Source: Blepharisma stoltei (lineage: Eukaryota > Ciliophora > Heterotrichea > Heterotrichida > Blepharismidae). From it: 64,000 bases of DNA. The DNA lies in contig CAJZBQ010000046.1 of the NCBI GenBank assembly GCA_914767885.1, positions 186,001 through 250,000 on the forward strand. The letters are read 5' to 3'. Position 1 is the stretch's first letter. Each line of letters opens with the position of its first letter. The notes beneath the pieces are model-generated. The model did not search any database. It saw only the letters and a list, made by a program, of their open reading frames with translations, and was not told the origin of the DNA. Both the position numbers and the translations under genes were made by a program. Positions 22,211 to 34,484 of this stretch are shown in pieces.

Positions 22211-23099
22211 TTTATAAATTATTGCATTATCTGATTTTATGGATAATTTCTTTTGCGACTTATTAAATAGATTTAGGTTCGAAAGTCTTAGTTATGAAGC
22301 TTTATCAATATCAATAATTTTTCATCGAGCGTATTTGCAATTATTTTTTAATATGGCTTGATTAAGTTCTTCAAAGTAAATCGTTTACAAATATAATAAA
22401 ATTATTTTTATTTAATTTCTTTAACCCCTTGCTTGGCTAAATTTTTGAACAGAAATTTTCTATGCTTGGGAAAAAATTCCAATTAGAATTTAAAGATGAC
22501 ATGGTTGCAGCAATTAACAATTTAAGCACTATATTTTTATGCTTAGAGAGATGCTTGATTTTCTATGACTTGCTTTTTATATAAGACAAAACATTATTAT
22601 ATTTATTCATGCTGATTGCTATTATTATAATGAAATAACTATAGACTACTATATTGATCAATTTTTTCCTCAAATATCCGCCTTGCTTTAATTATTTCTC
22701 AATGCATTAATTTTGTTATTTATTTTTTCAATCCACTTTCCAATCTTTGTTTTAAAACCTCCTAAAATATTCAACTAAAAATATAATTTTACTTAAAGGA
22801 AAATGTTAAATCAAAATTATATATAAAAATAAGAATGATGGATTTTGATATTGAAGACCAAGTATCAAATTTTTATTTAATTAGAGAGAATTGCAAAGAA
22901 TAGCTAGCTACTGAACTCAAATGAATTTAAGTGAATTTGATTCTTTGAAGGCCAAAAGTCTTTACAGTTAATTTCTGTAAAAATTATTATTATTATTAAG
23001 CATTATATATGCCCATATTAACAGTAGCGCACAATTCAAATTTTTAAATGTATTTTTAATATGCACTAAGTTATAGTTATTGATCTCTAATGAACTCTT
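22211..23099. repeat. Intergenic unit repeated between array copies
   Basis: This spacer (e.g. GAAAGTCTTAGTTATGAAGC, AAGTAAATCGTTTACA, GATGACATGGTTGCAGCAAT) recurs with divergence at about 24368-25150, 27076-27900 and 29246-29580, showing that gene and spacer were duplicated together as a ~2-2.7 kb unit. Contains no gene. Confidence 0.85.
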
Positions 23100-24367
23100 T
23101 TATATTTTTTTTATTATTTTACATTTCTTTTCTTTCATATCAAATTCGTATAAATTATATTCACAAAAAGCAAAATAAGCTTTATTTTGCCATAAAACTG
23201 TGCACCCGATTAAATTGGTATTTTCAGTTCCTGAACTGCCTATGTGCTTCAGGCTTTTCATTCTTGATTTCCTTCATAAATATATCCATCTGCTTCTATT
23301 ACATAAGCATTTTTATTATTTTCACATATAATTTTTCTTCATATTCCTGCTTGAATGTCATGCAGCTCAATATAACTATTTTGAATAATATCATAGCTAT
23401 AGATCTTTGAGTGCTCTCTGCCAGATAGTAAAATTTTATTATTTTTAGCAATGCATGACACAAATGAGGATTGAACTGGCAAAGGATTTAGGTTTTCTCA
23501 TTTGTTTTCTAATAAATAGTATCAATACGCATTATTTACATAAAAATGCCCCGTATATCCACCAAAAACATAAACACTGCTATTATAATAAATTGAACCA
23601 CTGAGACTCAGACTATCGGGTGCATAAATTACTTTCTTAACATTATTGTTCAAATCAATAATAAATGCAGTATTTGCAGCATTTGGATAATTTCCACAGC
23701 AAAAAACTGAGTTTCCAGGAATAATACACATAGTTGTATATTGACTTTGTCGATTGTTCAATTAGATATTGAATTCAATTGATGAATAATTATTATTTAA
23801 ATCTGTTTTCACAATTTTTTTGGATCCATCGCGGAAAATAATAAACTTATTTCATTCATTTTTGAAAGGCTCTATTTTTGATAATATTCCTACACCGTCT
23901 ATAAAGAAGTTGAATCTATCAAAAATATCAAAAGTACCTTTAAGGAGGTTAATTGCTTCTTCTGGCTCTGCAGCCAGTATTTTATCTATTTGAGTCTTTC
24001 TGGAATTTGACATTACTTTTACTATCTGTATTTCAGAAATTATTTTGCGTTGATTTTTTATAAATTCGTCAAATGATTCCAATACAATTTTCATTTTCTC
24101 ATTAATTTGCTTAATTTGCATTGAAAAATCTAAAACAGTTTTTCTCCTTAGCTCATATAAGTCAGATAGCGACTTGTGAAGACAATCAATAAGAGCTCTT
24201 TTTGTTTCTGGATTTGGTGAAATTGTTAAGGGCTCTGGAAGATGCCTAGAATTAGATGCAGTTTTCATATGGGCAGCAATATGTGTATCACATGAATAAG
24301 CAGGAGGATTTGCGCATGGGCAAACAAATTCCAACTTATTTTCACATTGGTCTTTTCAACACTTCAT
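23100..24367 (-). pseudogene. Kelch-array copy 4, one nonsense and one frameshift
   Basis: Collinear with copies 3, 5 and 6 from MKCW at 24367. Against copy 5 it has UAA in place of a Ser codon around 23761 (FNI-stop-LNNRQSQY) and a single missing A in AGCACATAGGCAG near 23240, which shifts frame; the total length is one base short of a multiple of three. Otherwise intact, so recently inactivated, or carrying assembly errors. Confidence 0.8.
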
Positions 24368-25185
24368 TTTATAAATTATTGCATTATCTGATTTTATACA
24401 TAATTTCTTTTAATTATTTATACTGAGAGTCTATTAAATAGATTTAGTTTTCGAAAGTCTTAGTTATGAAATTTTATCAACATCAATGCATTTTCATGGG
24501 CGTATTTGCCATTATTTTTTAAAGTCGCTTAATATGGCTTAGCTAAGTTCTTGGAAGTAAATCGTTTACATTTTAATTAAATTATTTTATTTAACCCCTT
24601 ATTTGGCTAAATTTTTTGAACAAACATTTGCTATTGTTTAATAAAAAATTTCCAATTAGAATTTAAAGATGACGTGGTTGCAGCAATTAACAATATAGGC
24701 ATTATATTTTTATGTTAGAGAGATGTTTGATTTTCTATGGATTGCTTAACTATTTAAGAAAAAAAAATATTATATTTATTCATGTTGACTGCTATTATTA
24801 TAATGAAAGAGCTATAGCCTATTATATGGAACAATTTTATTCCTAAAATATTCGCCTAGTTTTAATTATTTCTCCTGTGCATTCCTAATTTTGTTATTTA
24901 TTTCTTCAATCCAATTTCCAAGCTTTGTTTTTAAAACCTCCTCAAAAATCCAACTAAAAAGTATAATCTCACTTAAACTAAATAAGTAAAAATCCGTATT
25001 AAATATAAAAATAAGAATGATAGATATTGATATATAAGATCAAGTATCAAATTTTCATTAAATTAGAGTAAATTGCTTAGAATGGCTACCTACTGAGATC
25101 GAACGAATTTAAGTGAATTTGATTCTTTTAAGGCCAAAAGTCTTTATAGTTAAATTATATAAAAACTATTATTAGTATCTTAGCG
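24368..25185. repeat. Second copy of the array spacer
   Basis: Homologous to 22211-22990; no gene. Confidence 0.8.
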
Positions 25186-25457
25186 AGTAAAACGACTGGA
25201 AAATCCTTAATGTTGGATAAAACTCAAGCCTTCGTAGCAAACAAAAAAAATTTATATATAAGTGATAATTAGTATAATGAAATCTCGAGTTGATTTTGTT
25301 TAATTTTAAACAGCTTTCATTTTAAACATAAACTTTGCAAATTAAATTAAATTTTACTTCTCAAATTTGCGAATTGGATTATATTTTTTTTAACAAATTA
25401 TTAACCCCTCCTTTATTGAGCAAAAATTTTTTTCTCACTTACAAAAGAGAGGTTAAG
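25186..25457. mobile_element. Degenerate family-1 MITE in array spacer
   Basis: Core AAGTGATAATTAGTATAATG and inner TCCTTTATTGAGCAAAAA / TCTCACTTACAAAAGAG remain; ends are eroded. Equivalent position to the copy at 20556, so it was probably duplicated with the unit. Confidence 0.7.
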
Positions 25458-25607
25458 TATTATATATGCCCATATTATCAGTAGCTCACAATTCAAATTT
25501 TAAATATATTTTCTAATATGCACTAAGCTATAGTTATTAATCTCTAATGAAATATTTTATTTTCTAATATTTACTAAGCTATAGTTATTAATCTCTAATG
25601 AAATATT

Positions 25608-27075
25608 TTAAATAGTTTTTATTTTTTTGCATTTCTTTTTTTTCATATCAAATTCATATAAATTATATCCACAAAAAGCAAAATAAACTTTATTTTGCCA
25701 TAAAACTGTGCATCCAATTAAGTCGGTATTTTCAGTTTCTGAACTGCCTATTGTGCTCCAGGCTTTTCATTCCTGATTTCCTTCATAAATGTATCCACCT
25801 GCTTCTATCACATAAGCATTTTTATTATTTTCGCATATAATTTTTCTTCATATTCCTGCTTGAATGTCATGCAGCTCAATATAACTATTTTGAATAATAT
25901 CATAGCAATAGATCTTTGAGTGCTCTCTGCCAGATAGTAAAATCTTAATGTCAGCTGAAGATCTTGCTTCTATGCCTCGGCATTTGAGGAAATACTTGAA
26001 AAGGAAAATCTATTAGCCAAATCATTAACACTCTTTTAGTAGTTGGAAGTAAATATTCTAAGTTTTTGTATTGTTTTTAGCAATGCATGATACAAACGAG
26101 GATTGAACTGGCAAAGGATTTAGGTTTTCTCATTTATTTTCTAAAAAATAGTAGTATTCTGTTTTATAATAAGCCTTTATTAAGTTTTTTACTTCTAAAG
26201 AAAGCACTTTTTCTGTGTAATTATGCATATCTATACGCATTATTTACATAAAAATGCCCCGTGTATCCCCCAAAAACATAAACACTGTTATTATAATAAA
26301 TCGAACCACTGAGACCCAGCTTATTATCCACATTAATTACTTTCTTAACATTATTATTCAAATCAATAATAAATGCAGTACTTGCAGCCTGAGGATAATT
26401 TCCATAGCAAAAAACTGAGTTTCCAGGAATAATACACATAGTTGTATATTGACTTTGTCGACTGTTCAATGAGATATTGAATTCAATTGATGAGTAATTA
26501 TTATTTAAATCTGTTTTCACAATTTTTTTGGAGGCATCGCGGAAAATAATAAATCTATTTGATTCATTTTTGAAAGGCTCTATTTTTGATAATATTCCTA
26601 CACCGTCTATAAAGAAGTTGAATCTATCAAAAATATCAAAAGAACCTTTAAGAAGGTTAATTGCTTCTTCTGGCTCTGCAGCCAGTATTTTATTTATTTG
26701 AGTTTTTCTGGAATTTGATATTACTTCTACTATCTGTATTTCAGAAATTATTTTGCGTTGATTTTTTATAAATTCGTCAAATGATTCCAATGCAATTTTC
26801 ATTTTCTCGTTAATTTGCTTAATTTGCATTGTAAGATCTAAAACAGTTTTTCTCCTTAATTCATATAAATCTGATAGCGACTTGTGAAGACAATCAATAA
26901 GAGCTCTTTTTGTTTCTGGATTTGGTGAAATTGTTAAGGGATCTGGAAGATGCCTAGATCGAGACGCAGTTTTAATATGGGTACTAATATGTGTATCACA
27001 TGAATAAACAGGAGGATTTGCGCATGGGCAAACAAATTCCAACTTATTTTCACATTGGTCTTTTCAGCATTTCAT
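25608..27075 (-). CDS. B-box-like / kelch-repeat protein, array copy 5 (two IESs)
   Basis: After removal of two TA-bounded insertions (25948-26070 and 26157-26229) it is 424 codons from ATG 27075 to UAA 25608-25610, with the same domain order as copy 3 (Cys/His head, coiled coil, kelch-like repeats). Left unprocessed, translation would stop at YRYA. Both insertion sites are empty in copies 3, 4 and 6, so the paralogues act as natural empty-site controls. Intact apart from these. Confidence 0.85.
25948..26070. mobile_element. 123-bp TA-bounded IES-like insertion (copy 5)
   Basis: TA at 25946-25947 and 26069-26070. Copies 3, 4, 6 and 7 read AAAATCTTATTATTTTTAGC continuously; copy 5 reads AAAATCTTA, then 123 bp, then TTGTTTTTAGC. 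Confidence 0.92.
26157..26229. mobile_element. 73-bp TA-bounded IES-like insertion (copy 5)
   Basis: TA at 26155-26156 and 26228-26229. Copies 3, 4 and 6 are uninterrupted here (NAYRYYFLENK or NAYWYYLLENK); removal restores the same block in copy 5. Confidence 0.92.
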
Positions 27076-27988
27076 TTTATAAATTATTGCATTATCTGAT
27101 TTTATACATAATTTCTTTTAATTATTTATACTGAGAGTCTATTAAATAGATTTAGTGTTCGAAAGTCTTAGTTATGAAGCTTTATCAATATCAATGCATT
27201 TACATGGGCGTATTTGCAATTATTTTTAAAGTCGATTCAATATAGCTTAACTAAGTTCTTCAAAGTAAATCGTTTACATGCAATTAAATTATTTTTTTTA
27301 ATTTCTTTAACCCCTATTAGGCCAAATTTTTTGAACAAAAATTTTCTATGGCTTAGTAAAGAAATTCTAATTAGAATTTAAAGATGAAGTGGTTGCAGCA
27401 ATTAACAATTTAAGCATTATATTTTTATGTTAGAGAGGTGCTTGATTTTTTATGGATTGTTTAATTATTTAAGAGAAAAATTATTATATTTATTTATTTT
27501 GACTGCTATTATTATAGTAAAACAGCTATGGCCTATTATATGGAATAATTTTTTCACAAGTATTGGCATAGTTTTAATTATTTTTCCTGTGCATTCCTAA
27601 TTTTGTTATTTAATTCTTCAATTCACTTTTTAAGTTTTGTTTTTAAAATCTCCTAAAATATCAAACTAAAAAGTATCATCTCACTTAAACTAAATAAGTA
27701 AAATCCATATTATATATAAAAATAAGAATTATGGATATTGATATTTAAGATCAAGAATCAAATTTTCATTGAATTATAGTAAATTGCTTAGAATGGCTAC
27801 CTACTGAGATCGAACGAATTTAAGTGAATTTGATTCTTTTAAGGCCAAAAATCTTTATAGTTAAATTATATAAAAACTATTATTAGTAAGTATTATATAT
27901 GCCCATATTATCAGTAGCTCACAATTCAAATTTTAAATATATTTTTAATATGCACTAAGCTATAGTTATTAATTTCTAATGAAATATT
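27076..27988. repeat. Third copy of the array spacer
   Basis: Homologous to 22211-23099, lacking the MITE; no gene. Confidence 0.8.
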
Positions 27989-29245
27989 TTAAATAGTTTT
28001 TAATTTTTTGCATTTCTTTTCTTTCATATCAAATTCATATAAATTATATCCACCAAAAGCAAAATAAGCTTTATTTTGCCATAAAACTGTGCATCCAATT
28101 AAGTTATTATTTTTTTCAGTTCCTGAACTGCCTATTGTGCTCCAATAATTTCATTCCTGATTTCCTTCATAAATATATCCACCTGCTTCTATTACATAAG
28201 CATTTTTATTATTTTCACATATAATTTTTTGTCCTAATTGAATGCTATGCAGCTCAATGTAACTATTTTGAATAATATCATAGCAATAGATCTTTGAGTG
28301 CTCTCTGCCAGATAGTAAAATCTTATTATTTTTAGCAATGCATGATACAAATGAGGATTGAACTGGCAAAGGATTCAGGTTTTCTCATTTGCTTTCTAAT
28401 AAATAGTATCTATACGCATTAATTACATTAGAATACCTTGTATGTCCTCCAAAAACATAAACACTACTATTATAATAAATTGAACCACTGAGACTCAGAC
28501 TATCAGGTGCATTAATTATTTTCTTAACATTATTATTCGAATCAATAATAAATGCAGTATTTGCAGTATTTGGATAATTTCCATAGCAAAAAAATGAGTT
28601 TCCAGGAATAATGCACATAGTTGTATAATGACTTTGTGGACTGTCCAATGAGATATTGAATTCAGTCGATGAATAATTATTATTTAAATCCATTTGCACA
28701 ATTTTTGTTGAATTATTGCGGAAAATAATAAATTTATTTGATTCATTTATGAAAGGCGCTATTTTTCCTATATCATCTATAAAGAAGTTGAATCTATCAA
28801 AAATATCAAAAAAATCTTCAAGTAGCATAGTTGCTTCTTCTGGCTCTGAAGCCAATATTTTATTTATTTGAGTCTTTCTGGAATTTGATATGACTTCTAC
28901 TATCTTTATTTCAGAAATTAATTTGTGTCGATTTTTTATAGAATCGTCAAATAATTCCAGCACAATTTTCATTTTCTCATTAATTTGCTTAATTTGCATT
29001 GAAAAATCTAAAACAGTTTTTCTCCTTAATTCATATAAATCTGATAGCGACTTGTGAAGACAATCAATAAGAGCTCTTTTTGTTTCTGGATTTGGTGAAA
29101 TTGCTAAGGAATCTGGAATATGCCTAGATCAAGGCGCAGTTTTAATATGGGCAGCAATATGTGTATCACATGAATAAACAGGAGGATCTATGCATGGGCA
29201 AGCAAATTCCAACTTATTTCCACATTGGTCTTTTCAGCATTTCAT
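27989..29245 (-). CDS. B-box-like / kelch-repeat protein, array copy 6 (intact)
   Basis: 419 codons from ATG 29245 to UAA 27989-27991 with UGA-Trp (including one at APWSRH where copy 3 has Ser). No insertion. Cys/His head, coiled coil (MQIKQINEKMKIVLELFDDS) and kelch-like repeats as in copy 3. A short deletion replaces AGIWRK by LGQK after the fifth repeat without shifting frame. Confidence 0.85.
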
Positions 29246-29855
29246 TTAATAGTATATTGCATTATCTGATTTCTGCATAATTTCTTTTACGACTTATTAA
29301 ATAGATTTAGTGTTCGAAAGTCTTAGTTATGAAGCTTTATCAATATCAATGCTTTTTCATCGAGCGTATTTAATATGGCTTAGCTAAGTTCTTCAAAGTA
29401 AATCGTTTACATTTTAATTAAATTATTTTTATTCAATTTCTTTAAAATGATGTGGTTGCAGCAATTAACAATTTAGGCATTATATTTTCATGCTTAGAGA
29501 GATGTTTGATGATCTATAGTTTGCTTAACGATTTAAGAAAAAAATTGTTATATTTATTCATTATTATAATGAAAGAGTTAAAATAAGATCCTAGAAATTT
29601 AATCATCTAGGGCTAAAACATAATAATAAATATATGATCGCATTATAGAAAAAATATGCTTACCTATAAAAAAAAATGCATCCATAAATAATTGCATTTA
29701 AATTAAGATACTTTTATCCTTCATTATCCCAGGCCCAATTATTTGTACAAAAAAACTATTAATGTTATATATATATGGCATAAATCAGTAGCATATAATC
29801 CAATATTTAAAAAGTTTACTAATTATGCGCTAAGCTTTAGTTTAGTTGATAATTT
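29246..29855. repeat. Partial array spacer, then AT-rich DNA
   Basis: 29246-29580 matches the other spacers; from about 29580 onward the sequence is unrelated AT-rich DNA with no gene. Confidence 0.7.
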
Positions 29856-31126
29856 CTAATAAAGAATATCTATCTTTTTGCATTTTTTTTCCTTCATATT
29901 AAACTCATATAAATCATACCCTTCAAAACAAAAATAAGCGCTGTTTTCCCATAAAACTTTGCATCCAATTAATTCTTTACTTATAATGCCTGAATTTCCT
30001 ATTGTTCTTCAGGCTTTTCATTCCTGATTTCCTTCATAAATATGTCCACCTGCTTCTATTACATAAGCATTTTTATTATTTTCACATATAATCTTTCTTC
30101 ACTGTCCTTGCTGAATGTTATGCAACTCATTGTAACTATTTTGAATAATATCATAGCAATAGATTTTTGTGTGCTCTCTGCCAGATAGTAAAATCTTATT
30201 ATTTTTAGCAATGCATGAAACAAATGTTGACTTCAATGGCATAGGATTTAAGTTTGCTCATTTATCTTCTCATAAATAATATTTAAAGGCGCCACTTCAT
30301 ATTCCGCTTGTTGTAGATCCACCAAAAACATAAACGCTATCATTATAATAAATTGAACCAGAAAGCCCAATACTAAATGGAGTATCAGCTACATGCTTTA
30401 GCATCTTATTTGGTTGAATAATAAAAGCAGACTTTTTAGGAGTAGGATAATATCCACAGCAAAAAATTGAGTTATCAGGAATTAAACACATTGTTGTAAA
30501 TTGGCTTAGCGGACTATCCCATGAGATATTAAATTCAGTATATGAGCAATAGTTATTTAAATCTATTTGCACAATTTTAGTTGAATTATCGCGGAAAATA
30601 ATTAATCTATTTGATTCATTTATGAAAGGCAGTATTTTTGTTAATTTTCCTGTATCATCTATAAAGAAGTTTGATCTATAAAAATATCAAAAGAATCTTT
30701 AAGTAGTTTAATTGCTATCTCTGGCTCTGAAACCAGCATTTCATCTATTTCAGTTTTGCTGCCATTTGATATGACTTTTATTGTTTTTATTTGAGAAATT
30801 ATTTTGCGTTGATTTTTTATAGAATCGTCAAATGATTCCAATGCAATTTTCATTTTCTCGTTAATTTGCTTAATTTGCATTGAAAAATCTAAAACAGTTT
30901 TTCTCCTTAACTCATACAAGTTTGATAGCGACTTGTGAAGACAATCAATAAGAGCTCTTTTTGTTTCTGGATTTGGTGAAATTGTTAAAGGATCTGGAAG
31001 ATGCCTAGAATTCGATGCAGTTTTCATATGAGCTACAATATGCTCATCACATGAGTAAGTAGGAGGATTTGTGCATGAGCAAGTAAACTCCAACTTATTT
31101 TCGCATTGGTCTTTCCAGCATTTCAT
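29856..31126 (-). pseudogene. Kelch-array copy 7, single-base frameshift
   Basis: Starts MKCWKDQCENKLEFTCSCTN at 31126 and ends with UAG at 29856-29858. Compared with copy 3, one base is missing in GATCTATAAAAATATC near 30675, putting the kelch half in another frame; length is one base short of a multiple of three. The rest reads open with UGA-Trp. More diverged than copies 3-6. Could be a sequencing indel in an A-run. Confidence 0.75.
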
Positions 31127-31495
31127 TTTATAAATTATTGTACCAAAAATCAACAGTTTAATAATTACTTGATTCCAATATTTAATTTTTTATGTGACTA
31201 TTTGAATAAGTCGTGAGTCTTCAGAAGTCTTGGATATGGAGCTTGCATCAAAAAAGATGCTTTGGGTTAAGCTCGTTTACAAAACTTCTTTTAAAGCTTG
31301 CTAATATATGGCTTATTAGCTCACCCCCCTTTAAAAGCGATATTAGATATCCAGATTACTAAATAGTTAATAAACAGAAGGATTTATGCATAGGCAAACT
31401 TATTTCTGCAGTTTCTTTTCGACATTTAATTAAATCAATTATCGTACCAAAAATCAATAGCCTAATATTATCTGGCTTGATCTGTAATTTCTTTA
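31127..31495. repeat. Spacer with duplicated fragment of a kelch gene start
   Basis: Around 31376-31440 a short stretch (AGAAGGATTTATGCATAGGC, CGACATTTAATTAAATC, TACCAAAAATCAAT) repeats the N-terminal and upstream region of copy 7, a remnant of another unit. Confidence 0.6.
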
Positions 31496-31874
31496 CTCCC
31501 CATCTTCGGTAAGCGAACAAACCATTGGAAAATCCCTAATTTTTGCTCAAAAACCACCCTCCGTGAGCGAACAAAAAATTTTTTATGAAAAAAATAATTT
31601 TGATATATAAGTGATAATTAACATAATTAAATCTTTAGCTAATTCTGTTTAATTTTAAACCATGCATTTTAAAACATAAATTTTTACAAATTAAATTAAT
31701 ATTTGCTTTCCAATTTTTTACGAATTTGGATTTTTTAAATTTTGAAAAAAAAAAAATTACTATAAAATTTATATATAATTTTTTTTAAAAAAACATTTTT
31801 TATTAGCTGATGGAGGGGTGAGTTAGCTAGATCATTACCGAACAAAATTTTGTTCGCTCACGGAGGAGGAGTAA
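31496..31874. mobile_element. Family-1 MITE in the array, TA/TAA duplication
   Basis: TTTA-CTCCCCATCTTCGGTAAGCG at left, CGCTCACGGAGGAGGAG-TAA at right, with an extra GATGGAGGGGTGAG block inside that may be a second partial copy. Confidence 0.85.
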
Positions 31875-32229
31875 GGGTATTTGGAGTGCGGAGTCATCTT
31901 GATTTGCACGCCAAACTCTATTTACACAATAAACAAGGGAGCATAAATATTTCTCATAAATTGTAATAACTTTATAAGTCTGTCAGAAAATGTCTTATAT
32001 TGCTATTCTCTATATTAAAATTTTTTTATTCATCCTATAATTATTGATAGAGATTAACAAAGTGAATCAGGAAAAAATTGGAGGTTTGCACAGATATCTT
32101 AGCAATAATTTATATTTAAGCAAATTTGCTTGAGGCTTATGCAATAAAGGGCTCATAAAAACAAGATCGATAAAATTTATAACTATTTATAATTTATAAT
32201 AACTTAATTTCTTTGTTTTAAATTTATTC
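31875..32229. other. AT-rich intergenic DNA
   Basis: Contains GGAGTCATC..GCACGCC resembling the hairpin region near 48070-48150; no gene. Confidence 0.45.
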
Positions 32230-32820
32230 ATAAATCGATTAATGATTCTATGTTAATTACTTTAGCATCTGTATTTTTTTATCTTAAGTCAAACTCGTTC
32301 ACATTATAATTGTGAAAAGCAAGATAAACCTTATTTTTCACAAGACTTTATATACAATACTCATGCTTTCAATAAACGAACTTCCTATTATACTTTAGAT
32401 CTTACATTCGTGATTACTTTCATAAATATTTCCACCTGCATCTATTACACAAGCATTTTTATCATCTCCACATACAATTTTCTATAGGTTCTTTGAAAGT
32501 TATATAATTCAGAATAATAATTTTGACTTATATCATAACTGTATATCTTCGAATACTCCCTTCCTGATAGTAAAATCTTATAACTTGCTGTCTCAATATC
32601 TGGGGAAAAAAATAAAATAAAATTATTTATCATTAATAACAATTATATTTTCTTATATATGATAAATACTCCAATCTTATTATTTTGGACAATAAATGAT
32701 TATGCCTGCATTTATCCCTAGTTTTAATATGATCGCTAATATCATAAAGAATTAATAAGAGGATTTGTGCATAGACTTGCAAACTCCAACTTACTTGGTC
32801 TTTTTATGATTCATTTTCTT
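32230..32820 (-). pseudogene. Kelch-array copy 8, fragment
   Basis: C-terminal kelch sequence (ILLSGREYSKIYSYDISQNY) at about 32250-32600 and a short degenerate N-terminal piece near 32700-32816 remain; the coiled-coil and most repeats are gone. Confidence 0.7.
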
Positions 32821-32893
32821 ATTTAATAGACAATAATCATTACTTAATTTTCCTAATTTTTTCCATTTTATTTGAATATATTAACTTGTTTAC

Positions 32894-34384
32894 TTATTTG
32901 AATAAATCATGAGTCTTATCGAAATCCATCAGTCCTCCGAACGTCCCAGTTGAGAAATCATGATCCACGTCAATGTTCTCTTGAAAATGATTAACCCACA
33001 TAGAAGAAGGTATAATATCAGTGTCCATAAACGGATTACCTCCAATATTTCTTCCTGGCTGAGGCAAGTCTTCTTCATCACTTTCACTTGTGGACGAACT
33101 TTCAGACTCGGATTCTTCTGGCTGAGCTGGAGCTTGTGGCTCAATCCTTGTTTGTTGTACTAATTGCTGGAGCTGGCTGTCTAAGTCTTTAAGTCTATTT
33201 GTGGTGGTTTCTGGAGCAGGTTTTGCAGTTTCTACGACTGGGGTTTGCTTTTTCCTTGATTGAGGTTTATTTGGGTTTTGTAAGCATCCTCTTACATATT
33301 TTTCTAGTTCTCTGCAGACTTTGGAAGGAAGCTTGTCAATGTCAAATTCAAGTTCTTCGCCTTGGACGTCCATACATTCTTGGACTATATCTAAAACTCC
33401 TCTTAAAAATTTGGGGTCAAGTCTTTTTATGTTCTGACATAAGAGTTTTTTTTCTTGTAAAGTCATAAGCTGGCTTATAATGACTATATTTTTAATGAGC
33501 ATAGTCTTATTTATAAGCACTATATAAATTAGGCTGTTAATAAATATTAACCTATGCCTATTTAATTTTAAAAAAATAATTTTATCTGGCTGTGGAGTCG
33601 GGGGCTGCTGCTTTACTTGCACCTTGGCACTTGTAGTTCCTGTGCTTTGGATTTCTTTAATCCCCTTTGATAATTTTTCTATTTTTCTATATAAATCTTG
33701 AACAATATCTTGCTTTTCCACCAATATTAAGCTTTCATTTCCCTTCATCAGCTTCTCAAAAAGTGAGCTTAACTCCATAGTCATATGGTATAAATCCGAG
33801 CCTTTTGCGTTGTAAAAGAAAGAATTGCTCCAAATAAGCCTTATTCTCATATAGAACCCTAAATATTAATAAAATACTACCACTCCCTTATTTTTTATAA
33901 AAAATAAATAATTGCCTCATATAAAAACTATTAAATTTTCTAATAATAGCATACATCCATTGCAAATTGATACCCGCTTTCATATTCCCCATTCTTAAGT
34001 CTCTGTTCTACTGTTCCTAAATCCATCGGCTCCTGTATCGTTGTTCGGTAATCAGGTACTAACACAGGGTCAACTGGCGCCAAGAATGGCTCAGCCATCG
34101 GATGCTTCTTCAACGTTTGTAGGATTTTGTAAATTTTTCTGAAAGGTTCTCCTTGCTTAGGGGCTAAGTCTGCTTCTTCATATGAGACAGTTTTTTTGGC
34201 ACGTGTCGGCCTTTCAACCGGATCAGAAGCTTGAAATCGCACATCAAAATCTAAATTGTCAGCCTCGGACTTGCGCTGAGTAGATTTTTACCGGTCTAGT
34301 ATCTTTCTTAATAATAGGAAGGAGCTTATACTTAGGAGGCAAAAGCGTGTTTAGCGCTGTGAGCTGAGTGTTGGTCAGTTCCAT
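32894..34384 (-). CDS. BET-type bromodomain protein
   Basis: Segments in coding order 34384-34292, 34275-33952 and 33841-32894 (455 codons) after removing a 16-nt intron (34276-34291) and a 110-bp insertion. The bromodomain spans residues ~50-145 (ILQTLKKHPMAEPFLAPVDP, then PMDLGTVEQRL and VRLIWSNSFFYNAKGSDLYHMT with the acetyl-lysine Asn in WSNS..YN). An ET/NET domain follows (LLCQNIKRLDPKFLRG ... FDIDKLPSKVCRELEKYV), then an acidic Ser/Glu tail. Binds acetylated histones in transcription. Only one bromodomain is present, against two in animal BETs. Between the two domains, ~30 hydrophobic residues (33485-33580) look foreign and may be an in-frame insertion. Confidence 0.88.
33480..33580. 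mobile_element. Possible in-frame (3n) IES in the BET gene
   Basis: About 90 bp of AT-rich sequence, open in the host frame but coding Ile/Asn/Leu-rich residues (IFINSLIYIVLINKTMLIKN) unlike the Pro/Gln linker around it. TA dinucleotides at both sides would allow an in-frame excision joining KIIFL to SQLMTL. Exact ends cannot be fixed. Confidence 0.45.
33844..33953. mobile_element. 110-bp TA-bounded IES-like insertion (BET)
   Basis: TA at 33842-33843 and 33952-33953. Removal joins ATG GAT GTA to AGG CTT ATT TGG, rebuilding the helix before the acetyl-lysine-binding loop. Confidence 0.9.
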
Positions 34385-34417
34385 ATATCCCCTTATACAC
34401 CAATCACAGACCTTGTA

Positions 34418-34480
34418 TGCACCCTAAAACCCAATTTTCATTTTTGTATAGGAAAAATATGGAAAATGTTTTAGGGTGCA
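34418..34480. promoter_or_regulatory. Perfect 13-bp inverted repeat upstream of BET gene
   Basis: TGCACCCTAAAAC at 34418-34430 and its exact complement at 34468-34480, 37 nt apart, about 35-95 bp upstream of the BET start codon. Could be a cruciform or dimeric factor site; function unknown. Confidence 0.5.
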
Positions 34481-34484
34481 GTGG

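Noticed and set aside
16252-32820. CRISPR-like or satellite array
   Set aside because: The periodicity is that of whole gene-plus-spacer units with kelch coding sequence, not short direct repeats with unique spacers.
33844-33953. Interpretation of short insertions as ordinary introns
   Set aside because: Ends are TA rather than GT-AG and lengths (51-168 nt) differ from the 15-16 nt introns in the same genes. The 22-nt segment at 40557-40578 is the exception and was kept as a possible intron.
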